From 66-474 sp035688305 (GTDB taxonomy: Bacteria; Pseudomonadota; Gammaproteobacteria; Xanthomonadales; Rhodanobacteraceae): a DNA stretch of 64,000 nucleotides. Where the stretch lies: NCBI GenBank assembly GCA_035688305.1, contig DASSNC010000014.1, positions 35,484 through 99,483 on the forward strand, read 5' to 3'. Positions 42,114 to 50,428 of this stretch are shown one piece after another (positions within the stretch are counted from its first letter, which is position 1; every line of letters begins with the position of its first letter). The notes below the pieces were generated by a model, which saw only the letters and a program-made list of their open reading frames with translations, did not search any database and had not been told where the DNA came from. A program made the translations under genes and the position numbers.

Positions 42114-42977
42114 TTGAACGGAACCATCCAGTTTGGTGAGAACCTCGAGCTGCTGCGCGCCATGCCGGCGTCGTCGGTGGATCTTGTTTACATCGATCCG
42201 CCGTTCAATACCGGCAAGGTGCAGAGCCGTACGCAGCTGAAAACGGTGCGTGACGAGGCGGGCGACCGCACGGGTTTCCAGGGGCAGCGTTACACCAGCG
42301 TCGCGCTCGGCACCAAGCGCTTCGACGATGCGTTCGACGATTACCTCGCCTTCCTGGAACCGCGCCTGGTCGAGGCGCATCGGGTGCTTCGGGAAAACGG
42401 CAGCCTGTACTTCCACGTCGACTACCGCGAAGTGCATTACTGCAAGGTGTTGCTGGACCAGATATTCGGCCGCGATGCGTTCTTGAACGAGATAATCTGG
42501 GCCTATGACTACGGCGGGCGGCCCAAGGATCGCTGGCCACCCAAGCACGACAACATCCTGTGGTACGCGAAGGATCGCGCGCACTACACCTTCAACATCG
42601 ACGCGATCGAGCGTATCCCGTACATGGCGCCGGGTTTGGTCGGCAAGGAGAAGGCGGCGCGCGGCAAGTTGCCGACCGACACGTGGTGGCACACGATCGT
42701 GCCGACCAACGGCTCGGAAAAGACCGGCTACCCGACGCAGAAGCCGCTCGGAATCCTGCGCCGAATCGTGCAGGCATCATCGAATCCGGGTGATACGGTT
42801 CTGGATTTCTTCGCAGGCAGTGGGACCACGGGTGCCGCGGCACTTGAATCCGGCCGGCGCTTCGTCCTGATCGACAACAATCCCGAAGCGCTGGCCGTGA
42901 TGGCGCGGCGCTTCGCTGGCGTTGCAGGGATCCAATGGCACGGCTTCGACCCGAAGCCGCACCAGCATCATGGGTAG
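42114..42977 (+). CDS. Solitary beta-class DNA methyltransferase
   Basis: The 287-residue protein has the catalytic DPPF motif early (SVDLVYIDPPFNTGKVQSRT) and the SAM-binding FxGxG motif late (PGDTVLDFFAGSGTTGAAAL): the beta-class order, used by N6-adenine and N4-cytosine enzymes. YPTQKPLGILRRIV precedes motif I as in many orphan enzymes. It starts at TTG 42114, which directly follows an in-frame TGA, so no longer start is possible. No restriction gene adjoins it. The target sequence cannot be told. GC content is back to core level. Confidence 0.88.
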   Translation: MNGTIQFGENLELLRAMPASSVDLVYIDPPFNTGKVQSRTQLKTVRDEAGDRTGFQGQRYTSVALGTKRFDDAFDDYLAFLEPRLVEAHRVLRENGSLYFHVDYREVHYCKVLLDQIFGRDAFLNEIIWAYDYGGRPKDRWPPKHDNILWYAKDRAHYTFNIDAIERIPYMAPGLVGKEKAARGKLPTDTWWHTIVPTNGSEKTGYPTQKPLGILRRIVQASSNPGDTVLDFFAGSGTTGAAALESGRRFVLIDNNPEALAVMARRFAGVAGIQWHGFDPKPHQHHG

Positions 42978-43022
42978 ATCGCTGGAACGCCTTGACTGCG
43001 GTCGCGCGCAGCCGGCTTGAGA

Positions 43023-43781
43023 CTACTTCTTGCTGCGCAGGCGCTCGACCAGTGCGCGCAGGGTCGTTTGCGCCTCGTCGGCAAACCACCCGTCGAGGAA
43101 ATCCTCGACCGGCAGCGCAGCCGGATCTTCGAACAGGTGCGCCAAATCGGCGCGCGCCATGGCACGGGTGGTGAGCATGGCCTGGCGTGGTAGCGCGAGC
43201 ATGGATTCCAGCCACACCAGCGTGCGCTGCACGACGTGGTCGACGTCGGTGAGCTCGTCGACCATGCCCGCGGTCAGCGCGGCGTCCGAATCCAGCATTG
43301 CGCCGGCGGTGAGCAGGCGCTCGGCACGGTAGGTGCCGACCAGCCGGCGTAGTCCCGCCTGGATGCAATCGGGCACGGTCAATCCGACTTGCACTTCGTT
43401 GAGTCCGATCCGGAATTCGCCGCGTGCCATCACGCGATAGTCGCAGAAGATCGCGAGCACCGCGCCGCCGGCAGGGCTGTGGCCGGTGACGGCCGCGGCG
43501 ATGGGAATGGGCGAACGCGCGAGCGCCGCGCAGAGGCCGAAGAAGTCCATCCAGAACGCGCGCATTGTGTCGCGATCCAGTTGCAGCAGCGTGGGAATGT
43601 CGAGCCCGGCGGAAAACAGGCCTGGCGATCCTGACAGCACCAGCGCTTCGGCGCCTTGGCCCGGGGCTGCGCTGACCGCTGCGCGCAATGCGGCCACCAG
43701 TTCCGGATTCAGGGCATTGACCGGCGCGCGCGCGAGGCGCAGTTCGTGGATGCCGTGTTCGTGCTCGATGTGTTCCAGCAT
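43023..43781 (-). CDS. Enoyl-CoA hydratase/isomerase-family protein
   Basis: A 252-residue crotonase-fold protein with the oxyanion-hole stretches GSPGLFSAGLDIPTLLQLDR and VTGHSPAGGAVLAIFCDYRV. The catalytic Glu positions of true hydratases are not both evident (FRIGLNEVQVGLTVPD has one), so it may be an isomerase or act on another CoA thioester. AGGAG lies eight bases before ATG 43781. It is 13 bases downstream of the DUF4139 gene on the same strand. Confidence 0.87.
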   Translation of the reverse strand: MLEHIEHEHGIHELRLARAPVNALNPELVAALRAAVSAAPGQGAEALVLSGSPGLFSAGLDIPTLLQLDRDTMRAFWMDFFGLCAALARSPIPIAAAVTGHSPAGGAVLAIFCDYRVMARGEFRIGLNEVQVGLTVPDCIQAGLRRLVGTYRAERLLTAGAMLDSDAALTAGMVDELTDVDHVVQRTLVWLESMLALPRQAMLTTRAMARADLAHLFEDPAALPVEDFLDGWFADEAQTTLRALVERLRSKK

Positions 43782-43794
43782 GGGCTTGCTCCTG

Positions 43795-45261
43795 TTATTG
43801 CAGGTCGGTGGGCAGCCAGTGGTATTGGATGGCGTAGTCCACGGTGGCCTTGCCATGCGCTGGCACCGGCACCTCGAATTCCAGGAGTTGCGGGGTCTGT
43901 TTCGAAGGTTTGGTGCTGGACGATGTCAGCTTCCACTCGCGCCAACGGTTGGGATGTTCGCGCAGCGTGACCGTGCGTGCGGTGTCGCCGCCGTTGGTGA
44001 GGATGATCCGGTAGGACTCGTTCATGGTGTGGGCGGCACGGTCGAGGTGGAACGCGGTGCGCTCGCGGCTCACCCGCAGGTCGAAGCTCTGGCCCAACTG
44101 CACGGCGACGCGCTGGCCCTTGGGCGTGTCCGCGACGCCACCCTCGCCGAGAAGCGCAGGCACACCGTCGCTATCGACGATCCATGCGCGCAACGTGCCC
44201 GCGGGCAAGGCATCCGGAGCAGTGAATGCGAGCGTACTGGTGATCGCGCGATCCTTGTATTCACCGTCGGCGTAGTCACTCGTGCGCGGATGCGGCGGCG
44301 AATACGCACTGCCGTTGTCGACGAGGTATTGGCGTTCGCAGGACAACGTTTGTGCCGGATACAACGGCGTCAGCGTGACGGTACCGGAGGGCAGGGTGAC
44401 GGGCTCGCCGAGCGTGAAGCTGCGGTAGTCGCCGAGCGAGGCCTGCACGGGCATCGCGGCGGCTGCCATGGGGGCCGGACCCGCCATCGTGCGGAATCGC
44501 ACCGCGCCGCGATCGCCGAGATTCGGCTGTCCCGCCACCAGCGTAATCGCAGCGCCCGAGTAGTCGCGTCCGCTGCGGTTGGCGATGCTGGCTTCCGGCT
44601 TGAACTGCATGCGGCAGGCCGATCCGTTCGCGAGCGTTGCCTTGTAGGCCGCGCGCCAGCCCATGCCGGACGTGGTGTAGGTGAGGCGCGTATCCCGGCT
44701 ACCCGACGCGGGTGCGTAGACATTCAGCAGCAGGCTGCTGCCGCCCGACACGGAATCGGCGGGCAGGGTGACGGATGCATATTGGTGAATGAAGTGCACC
44801 TTGCCGTCGGGCCTGCGGATGAGCAATCCGGAGTCGGATGCACCCAGCAAGACGCCGCTGAACTGCGGTCCGAGCGCAGTGTCGCCGCGCGCGTCGGTCG
44901 ATACGCTCACCTCGGATCCGATCGCGCCGTCCAGGGCGCCACTGGCACTCGCGTTCGCCAGCAGCACGCGCTGACCGAGTTCGGTAACGGCAGGTTTGCC
45001 GTCGAAGCCGACCGAGATGGCTTCCGGGTCGATCGTTGCGGGCAGGCCACCGATGCGAAGCTCATGCTGGCCGGCCGCGACATCCAGCGTGCGCGTTTCG
45101 TGTACCAGCGCGTGGCCGGCGTCGAGCGTACCTTGCGAGGTGCCCGAGAACAGAGCGTCGTTGTTGGCGGCGTAAATCGTGAGCGATGGTGCGGTTGCGG
45201 CCAGTGCCGCGGGCGCGGCGAGCAAGGCGGCAAGGGCTGCGGCGAGCGTACGGCGGTGCAT
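43795..45261 (-). CDS. Exported DUF4139 domain protein
   Basis: The 488-residue protein has a signal peptide (MHRRTLAAALAALLAAPAAL, cleavage near ALA) and DUF4139 blocks: ETRTLDVAAGQHELRIGGLP at the N-terminus, LTYTTSGMGWRAAYKATLAN in the middle, NESYRIILTNGGDTARTVTL and EVPVPAHGKATVDYAIQYHW at the end. The family is probably periplasmic or surface-exposed, function unknown. AGGGAG stands eight bases before ATG 45261; the open frame beyond it overlaps the EI gene in antisense and is not used. Confidence 0.85.
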   Translation of the reverse strand: MHRRTLAAALAALLAAPAALAATAPSLTIYAANNDALFSGTSQGTLDAGHALVHETRTLDVAAGQHELRIGGLPATIDPEAISVGFDGKPAVTELGQRVLLANASASGALDGAIGSEVSVSTDARGDTALGPQFSGVLLGASDSGLLIRRPDGKVHFIHQYASVTLPADSVSGGSSLLLNVYAPASGSRDTRLTYTTSGMGWRAAYKATLANGSACRMQFKPEASIANRSGRDYSGAAITLVAGQPNLGDRGAVRFRTMAGPAPMAAAAMPVQASLGDYRSFTLGEPVTLPSGTVTLTPLYPAQTLSCERQYLVDNGSAYSPPHPRTSDYADGEYKDRAITSTLAFTAPDALPAGTLRAWIVDSDGVPALLGEGGVADTPKGQRVAVQLGQSFDLRVSRERTAFHLDRAAHTMNESYRIILTNGGDTARTVTLREHPNRWREWKLTSSSTKPSKQTPQLLEFEVPVPAHGKATVDYAIQYHWLPTDLQ

Positions 45262-45334
45262 GGCGCGACTCCCTGGAAAAGACGATGTTCGATGATAGGC
45301 ATCGAGCCTGAACGGCTCGTTCACCGAGCCAGCA

Positions 45335-47071
45335 TCAAGCCGCGGCGGTAAAGTCCCCCACGAGTCCGACAACTTCCTCGGCATCGGCGGCGTGCAACAA
45401 CCTTGGCGCGAGTGCGCGCAAGGCCTTGCGGTCGCAATGCGCCAGCGCGTCGCGTTGCGCGAGGATGCGATCCGGCGACATGCTGAAATCCTCCAGGCCC
45501 AGCGCCACCAGCAGCGGTGCGAATGCGGGGTCGCCGGCGATTTCACCGCACAGGCACACCGGCTTCCCGGCCCTGCGCGCGTGCGAGATGATCCATGCCA
45601 GCATCCGCAATACGGCCGGGTGGGCTGGCTGGTAGAGCTGGCCAAGCTGGTCGTTGTTGCGATCCACCGCCAGCACGTACTGGGTCAGGTCGTTGCTGCC
45701 GATGGCCAGGAAATCGGCCGCGCCCAGCAGCGCGCGCACCTGGATGGCGGCAGCCGGCACTTCGATCATCGCGCCCAGTTCGAACTGGTCCGGAATTTCG
45801 TGGCCTTCGGTGCGCAGGTCGCGTGCGCATTCGCTCAACAGGCGACGCACTTCCATGAGTTGCGCGGGACCGGTGACCATGGGCACCAGGATCCGCAGCG
45901 GCCCGTAGCAACTGGCGCGCAGGATGGCGCGCAGCTGGGTGACGAACACGTCCGGCTGGCGCAGCGACAGGCGCACGCCACGCATACCCAGCGCGGGATT
46001 GGGTTCGGACGCCACCACCAGTCCCGCCGAATCGGCCTTGTCGGCGCCGAGGTCGAGGGTACGGATGGTGACCGGCTGTCCGCCCGCACCGAACATCGCG
46101 TCACGATAGGCGTTGAACTGCTCGTCTTCGCTCGGCAGTCCATCACTGGTGAGGAACAGGAATTCCGTGCGGTACAGGCCGATCCCCGCGGCGCCGAGGC
46201 TGCGTGCGCGCTCGACATCGTCGGGGCGCTCCGCGTTGGCGAAGATGCGCAGTGCATGGCCATCGCGGGTACGCGTTTCGGCGTCCGCGAGGCGAGCCAG
46301 CCGCTGGCCCTCACGCAGGGCCTCGCGCTGCCAGTTGCGGAACTGCGCCAGGTCTTGCGCGGCGGGGTGCACGATCACTTCACCGTGCACGCCGTCGACC
46401 AGCGCGAGGTCGCCATCGCGCAGGTCTTCGAGCACGCCGGTGACGTTCACCAGCATCGGCAGGTGCATGCTGCGGGCGAAGATGGCACTGTGCGAATACG
46501 GGCTGCCCGATTCGGTTGCCACCGCGAGGATGCCGTGGCTGGCGAGGTGCGCAAGCTCGCCCGGCGCGACGCTGTCGGTGACCAGTATTTCGCCGACGCG
46601 CGTCGCCAGCTTTTTCTCTTCGGTGCTGGCTTGCCGCGCCAGCGCGCTCTGCACGCGTGCGATCACATGGCCGACATCCTCGCCGCGGCTGCGCAGGTAG
46701 GGATCGTCCATCGCATCGAACACCGCCACCAGGCGATCGCGCTGGGCCTTCAGCGCTGCCTCCGCGCGGTAGTGTCCCTTGCGGATCATCGCCCGCAGGC
46801 CTTCCCGAAGCTCGGGATCGTCGAGCAGTTGCGCATGGGCGTCGATGAACTCGCCGACCTCGCGCGCCAGGGTGCCGTGCAGCTTGCGCCGCAATTCGGC
46901 CAGATCCGCGCGTGCGGATGCGAACGCCTGTTCCAGCCGCGCGATTTCCGCGTCGATCTCGGCGTCGGGCAGCGGACTGCTGTCGACGCTGAAGCGCGCG
47001 GGCCGTTCCAGCCGCACGCGGCCGAGCGCCATGCCCGGCGCGGCCGCATTGCCGGGGAAGGCGCGCCTCAT
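45335..47071 (-). CDS. ptsI: Phosphotransferase system enzyme I
   Basis: EI takes phosphate from phosphoenolpyruvate and passes it to HPr. The 578-residue protein has the N-terminal HPr-binding domain, the phospho-His loop ESGSPYSHSAIFARSMHLPM (His about residue 195; the usual GGRTSHAAI reads GSPYSHSAI here), GAAGIGLYRTEFLFL, MRGVRLSLRQPDVFVTQLRA and the PEP-site IGSNDLTQYVLAVDRNN and LCGEIAGDP. There is no GAF domain, so it is not PtsP. Its start overlaps the HPr stop. With no sugar permease in the cluster it probably serves regulation. Confidence 0.94.
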   Translation of the reverse strand: MRRAFPGNAAAPGMALGRVRLERPARFSVDSSPLPDAEIDAEIARLEQAFASARADLAELRRKLHGTLAREVGEFIDAHAQLLDDPELREGLRAMIRKGHYRAEAALKAQRDRLVAVFDAMDDPYLRSRGEDVGHVIARVQSALARQASTEEKKLATRVGEILVTDSVAPGELAHLASHGILAVATESGSPYSHSAIFARSMHLPMLVNVTGVLEDLRDGDLALVDGVHGEVIVHPAAQDLAQFRNWQREALREGQRLARLADAETRTRDGHALRIFANAERPDDVERARSLGAAGIGLYRTEFLFLTSDGLPSEDEQFNAYRDAMFGAGGQPVTIRTLDLGADKADSAGLVVASEPNPALGMRGVRLSLRQPDVFVTQLRAILRASCYGPLRILVPMVTGPAQLMEVRRLLSECARDLRTEGHEIPDQFELGAMIEVPAAAIQVRALLGAADFLAIGSNDLTQYVLAVDRNNDQLGQLYQPAHPAVLRMLAWIISHARRAGKPVCLCGEIAGDPAFAPLLVALGLEDFSMSPDRILAQRDALAHCDRKALRALAPRLLHAADAEEVVGLVGDFTAAA

Positions 47072-47337
47072 GCGCCCTCGTCGAACTTGCGGTTGAACAG
47101 GTCGACCACCGCGTCCAGTGCGGCGGCCTCATCGGGACCTTCCGCGCGCAGCAGCAGCGGCGTGCCGATGCCGGCGGCCAGCATCATCACGCCCATGATG
47201 CTCTGGGCGTTCACCGCGCGGCCGTCCTGGATCACCCACACGGTGGACTTGAAGCCCTGCACGAGTTGCACCAGCTTCGCCGACGCGCGCGCGTGCAGGC
47301 CGAGTTTGTTGCTGACGACGACTTCCTTCTCGACCAT
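47068..47337 (-). CDS. ptsH: HPr phosphocarrier protein
   Basis: An 89-residue HPr with the EI-phosphorylated His in NKLGLHARASAKLVQL and the kinase-target Ser in NAQSIMGVMMLAAG. The Ser region matches HPr of bacteria that have HprK, and hprK lies three genes upstream in the same cluster. ATG 47337 gives the standard length; a start ten codons earlier is possible. Confidence 0.94.
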   Translation of the reverse strand: MVEKEVVVSNKLGLHARASAKLVQLVQGFKSTVWVIQDGRAVNAQSIMGVMMLAAGIGTPLLLRAEGPDEAAALDAVVDLFNRKFDEGA

Positions 47338-47407
47338 CGTGACATTCCGGGGTGTTGGCGCGGGCATGCCGCTACGTTACCAAAACCCGGAATCCCGGTC
47401 GCGATAC

Positions 47408-47836
47408 TCAGGCTTTGTCGATGCAGATTCCGCTGCGCCCGCCTCTGGCGGCGACTTCGGCCAGTTCATCCAGCGGCTTGTCGGCGTAGTTGAGTACGCG
47501 CAGCAGCATCGGCAGGTTGAGGCCGGACACGCAGCGGGCGCGCAGGCCGCGGTCGGCGAGTTTGTTGGCGATGTTGCAGGGGGTGCCGCCGTAAAGATCG
47601 GCGAGCACCAGCACGCCGCCACCGTGGTCGAGCGCGCGCGCGGCGCGCGCCGCGGCATCAAGCAGGGTGTCGGGATCGTCGTTGGCACCCACTTCCAGCG
47701 CATCCAGCTGGCACGGCAGGCGCGGCATCACGTGCTGCGCGGCCGCGATCAGCGCGCGGCCGATCTCTTCGTGGGTAAGCAGGAGGATGCCGGCCGGTGC
47801 ATCGGCATCCGGAAGGCGGGCGGTGGCTGTGGTCAT
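47408..47836 (-). CDS. EIIA component, mannose family
   Basis: A 142-residue EIIA-Man-type protein with the phospho-acceptor His in GILLLTHEEIGRALIAAAQH and the conserved LADLYGGTPCNIANKLAD and SGLNLPMLLRVL. No IIB, IIC or IID partner is encoded here, so phosphate arriving from HPr ends on this protein. Its phospho-state is likely read by other regulators. Confidence 0.92.
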   Translation of the reverse strand: MTTATARLPDADAPAGILLLTHEEIGRALIAAAQHVMPRLPCQLDALEVGANDDPDTLLDAAARAARALDHGGGVLVLADLYGGTPCNIANKLADRGLRARCVSGLNLPMLLRVLNYADKPLDELAEVAARGGRSGICIDKA

Positions 47837-47899
47837 GGTGGAGCTTCGGGGAAGGGATGGCAGGTGCCGTGCAAGATTCGATCCAGACGAGCTGCCTGG

Positions 47900-48778
47900 T
47901 CACTCCAGTTCACGGTGGAAGATGAGAACCTGTTCGCGAATCGCGCGGTAATGCTCGGCGAGGCGTTCGGCAATGTACACCGAACGGTGGCGGCCGCCAG
48001 TGCAGCCGATGGCAACGGTCAGGTAGCCCTTGTCTTCGCTCTCGAAGCGCGGCAGCCACGCATCGAGAAACGTCTGGATGTCAGCCAAGTATTGTACTAC
48101 GAGCCCCTGGCCATCGAGGAATTCGCGCACCGGGGCGTCCTGGCCGGAATATGGGCGCAGGCGCGCGTCCCAATGCGGGTTGGGCAGGCTGCGGGCATCG
48201 AACACGAAATCGCTGTCGGCGGGCAGGCCGCGCGCGTAGGCGAAGGATTCGAACATCAGCGTGAGGCCATTGCGGGTGCCGCCGTATTCGGTCGCGATCT
48301 GGCGGCGCAACTGGTGCACGTTGGTATCGCTGGTGTCGATCGCGCGGTTGGCGATGGCCCGCAGCGGGCGCAGGCGCGCGCGTTCCTCGGTGAGTGCATC
48401 GACCAGCGAACGGCCATCCTCGGACAAGGGGTGGCGGCGCCGCGAATAGGCATAGCGTTTCAGCAGCACGGCGTCGCTGGATTCCAGGAACACCAGTTCG
48501 GCGTCGGCGCCGGCGTCGGCGAGTTTCGAGAGCGCTTCGGGCATGCGTTCCAGGTCGCCACGACTGCGCACGTCGACACCGACGGCAATGCCGGGCAGCG
48601 CGCCGCGGTCGCCTTCGCGGAGCGCGCGATACAGCGACACCAGCAGTGCGGTTGGCAGGTTGTCCACGCAGTAAAAGCCGAGGTCCTCGAAGGCACGCAG
48701 GGCGACAGTTTTGCCGGCGCCGGACAAGCCGCTGAGGACGACGACGCGGGTGGGCTGGTTGTCGTGGGCGGTGGTCAT
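47900..48778 (-). CDS. rapZ: RNase adapter / nucleotide-binding protein RapZ
   Basis: The 292-residue protein has the P-loop VVVLSGLSGAGKTVALRAFE (residue 12 on), the FYCVDNLPTALL strand and the C-terminal RNA-binding domain TVAIGCTGGRHRSVYIAERL. In E. coli RapZ binds GlmN-6-P and directs the small RNA GlmZ to RNase E, setting GlmS levels. Whether a GlmZ exists in this lineage is not shown. It is seven bases after hprK and belongs to the rpoN cluster, as in most proteobacteria. Confidence 0.95.
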   Translation of the reverse strand: MTTAHDNQPTRVVVLSGLSGAGKTVALRAFEDLGFYCVDNLPTALLVSLYRALREGDRGALPGIAVGVDVRSRGDLERMPEALSKLADAGADAELVFLESSDAVLLKRYAYSRRRHPLSEDGRSLVDALTEERARLRPLRAIANRAIDTSDTNVHQLRRQIATEYGGTRNGLTLMFESFAYARGLPADSDFVFDARSLPNPHWDARLRPYSGQDAPVREFLDGQGLVVQYLADIQTFLDAWLPRFESEDKGYLTVAIGCTGGRHRSVYIAERLAEHYRAIREQVLIFHRELE

Positions 48779-48785
48779 GGGCGGG

Positions 48786-49730
48786 TCATCCGGGTTGCCG
48801 TTGCAGGCGCGCGGCCTGCCGGTCCATGAAGATGCGGGCCTGGTCGATGCCCTGCGACTTCAGCATGTGGCTGCGCACCGCGGCCTCGACCAGCACTGCA
48901 AGGTTGCGTCCGGGTGCGACCGGGATCGTGATCTGCGGAATCTTCACGTCCAGCACCTCGCGCGCGCCGATGTCGCCGGTGAGGCGCACCATCGCGTCCT
49001 CGGGTTCGTCACCCGCAGGTTTCAGGTGCACGATCAAACGCAGGTACTTGGAGCGCTTGACCGCGGTGTGGCCGAACATCTCGCGCACGTTGAGCACGCC
49101 AAGTCCACGTACTTCCAGCAAGTCGCGCAGGATCTCCGGGCAGGCGCCGTCGATGACGTCGGGCGCGATCAGGGTGAATTCCGGGGCGTCGTCGGCGACC
49201 AGCCGGTGGCCGCGGGTGATCAATTCCAGCGCCAACTCGCTCTTGCCGCTGCCCGGCGTGCCGGTGATCAGTACGCCGATCGAGTGCACTTCCATGAATA
49301 CGCCATGCAGCGTCACCTGTGGTGCCAGCGCGCGCGCCAGCTTGTATTGCAGGTAGGTCAGCAGGTCGTGCCCGCGGCGCGAACTCACCCACAACGGCGT
49401 GCCGGTTTCCTCGGCGGCATCGCGCAAGTCCGCGGGAACCGCCTGGTCCTTGGTGACGATCAGCGCGATCGGCTGGTGCGCGAAGATCTTCTGCACGGTT
49501 TCCCAACGCTGGCGTGCGTCGAGCCCGTCCAGGTAGTTGAGTTCCTCGCCGCCGACGATCTGCAGCTTGTTGGGGTAGATGATGTTGAGATAACCGACTT
49601 CGGACGGACGACGCGGCCCGGCGCCGCCTTGTTGCAGCGCGCGCTCGGCGCCGGCCTGGCCTGCCACCCAGCGCAGGGCCATGCGTTCGCGGATGTCGTC
49701 GAAGAGTTCGCGCGCGCTGAGTCGGTTCAC
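48786..49730 (-). CDS. hprK: HPr kinase/phosphorylase
   Basis: HprK phosphorylates and dephosphorylates the Ser of HPr. The 314-residue protein has the N-terminal domain (LNIIYPNKLQIVGGEELNYL), catalytic His/P-loop HSIGVLITGTPGSGKSELAL, the Asp/Glu stretch RLVADDAPEFTLIAPDVIDG, the family signature EVRGLGVLNVREMFG and the C-terminal KIPQITIPVAPGRNL. It sits where ptsN stands in enterobacteria (rpoN-hpf-ptsN-rapZ). hprK is rare in gammaproteobacteria outside the Xanthomonadales, which helps to place the organism. Confidence 0.95.
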   Translation of the reverse strand: MNRLSARELFDDIRERMALRWVAGQAGAERALQQGGAGPRRPSEVGYLNIIYPNKLQIVGGEELNYLDGLDARQRWETVQKIFAHQPIALIVTKDQAVPADLRDAAEETGTPLWVSSRRGHDLLTYLQYKLARALAPQVTLHGVFMEVHSIGVLITGTPGSGKSELALELITRGHRLVADDAPEFTLIAPDVIDGACPEILRDLLEVRGLGVLNVREMFGHTAVKRSKYLRLIVHLKPAGDEPEDAMVRLTGDIGAREVLDVKIPQITIPVAPGRNLAVLVEAAVRSHMLKSQGIDQARIFMDRQAARLQRQPG

Positions 49731-49849
49731 GTCTCGCCCCCGCCCGCAAGCATTGCAGGCGGGGACATTGTGCCAGCGTCATTGCAGGCTTGCGCAATGG
49801 CATAGGAGCGCGTTGCACGGCGAGTGCAGAAGCAAACGTCTTTGGCGAC

Positions 49850-49930
49850 GGACAAAAACGGATGAACACGAGCACAGCAGGACATTGGCGCTGTGGGCCG
49901 GATCCGTGTCGATCCGTGCAAATCCGTGGT
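49850..49930. repeat. ATCCGTG-rich repeat, copy B
   Basis: ATCCGTG occurs at 49902, 49912 and 49922, exactly 10 bases apart. An imperfect inverted part (ACGGATGAACACG at 49857) lies to the left. The element fills much of the 210-base gap between hprK and hpf and is related to 24444-24633. Confidence 0.7.
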
Positions 49931-49940
49931 GAAGAATGCT

Positions 49941-50261
49941 TCAGGCCAGGTCGCGGATGTCATCCCGCCCGTGCGTGCGCCGCTTGTCCTTGTGCCGGCG
50001 CACTTGCGCGTCGAGCTTGTCGAACAGCGCGTCGATCGCTGCATACATGTCGTTGTGGACCGCGTCCGCATGCAAGACCTTGCCGGCCGCGGCCAGGGTG
50101 GCCTCGGCACGGTGCGCCAGGCGGTTCTTTTCCACCTCCAGCACCACGTTGAGTGAAGTCAGGTTGTCGAACCGCCGCACCAGGCGTTCGCGTCGTGTAT
50201 CGACGTACTCGCGCAGTGCCGGAGTGATTTCGATCTGGTGACCGCTGACCTGGATTTGCAT
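49941..50261 (-). CDS. hpf: Ribosome hibernation promoting factor, short form
   Basis: A 106-residue protein of the sigma-54 modulation/HPF family (MQIQVSGHQIEITPALREYV, then VLEVEKNRLAHRAEATLAAA, then DMYAAIDALFDKLDAQVRRH). The length is that of the short form, which pairs with RMF in gammaproteobacteria to make inactive 100S ribosomes. ATG 50261 is preceded by TGAGGAG, a strong ribosome site. It follows rpoN, the standard place. Confidence 0.95.
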   Translation of the reverse strand: MQIQVSGHQIEITPALREYVDTRRERLVRRFDNLTSLNVVLEVEKNRLAHRAEATLAAAGKVLHADAVHNDMYAAIDALFDKLDAQVRRHKDKRRTHGRDDIRDLA

Positions 50262-50428
50262 GATTGACTCCTCAGCAGCAGGTGGTGGTGTGTACCCGGG
50301 TGGTTCCCCGGGCTGGCGTTGTTGCGACGCCATGGTTGAAAAGTTTCGCCGGTCCTCCTTTATTGAGTACCCCTCGCGGGGAAAGTTGCATCAAGCGTGC
50401 CTGATGGCGCGTAAACCTTTTGTTCGAC

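Noticed and set aside
45392..48829. Very long open frame (1145 codons) on the plus strand
   Set aside because: It runs antisense through ptsI, ptsH, EIIA and rapZ, all clearly real, and has repetitive Arg/Gln/His-rich composition typical of shadow frames in GC-rich DNA.
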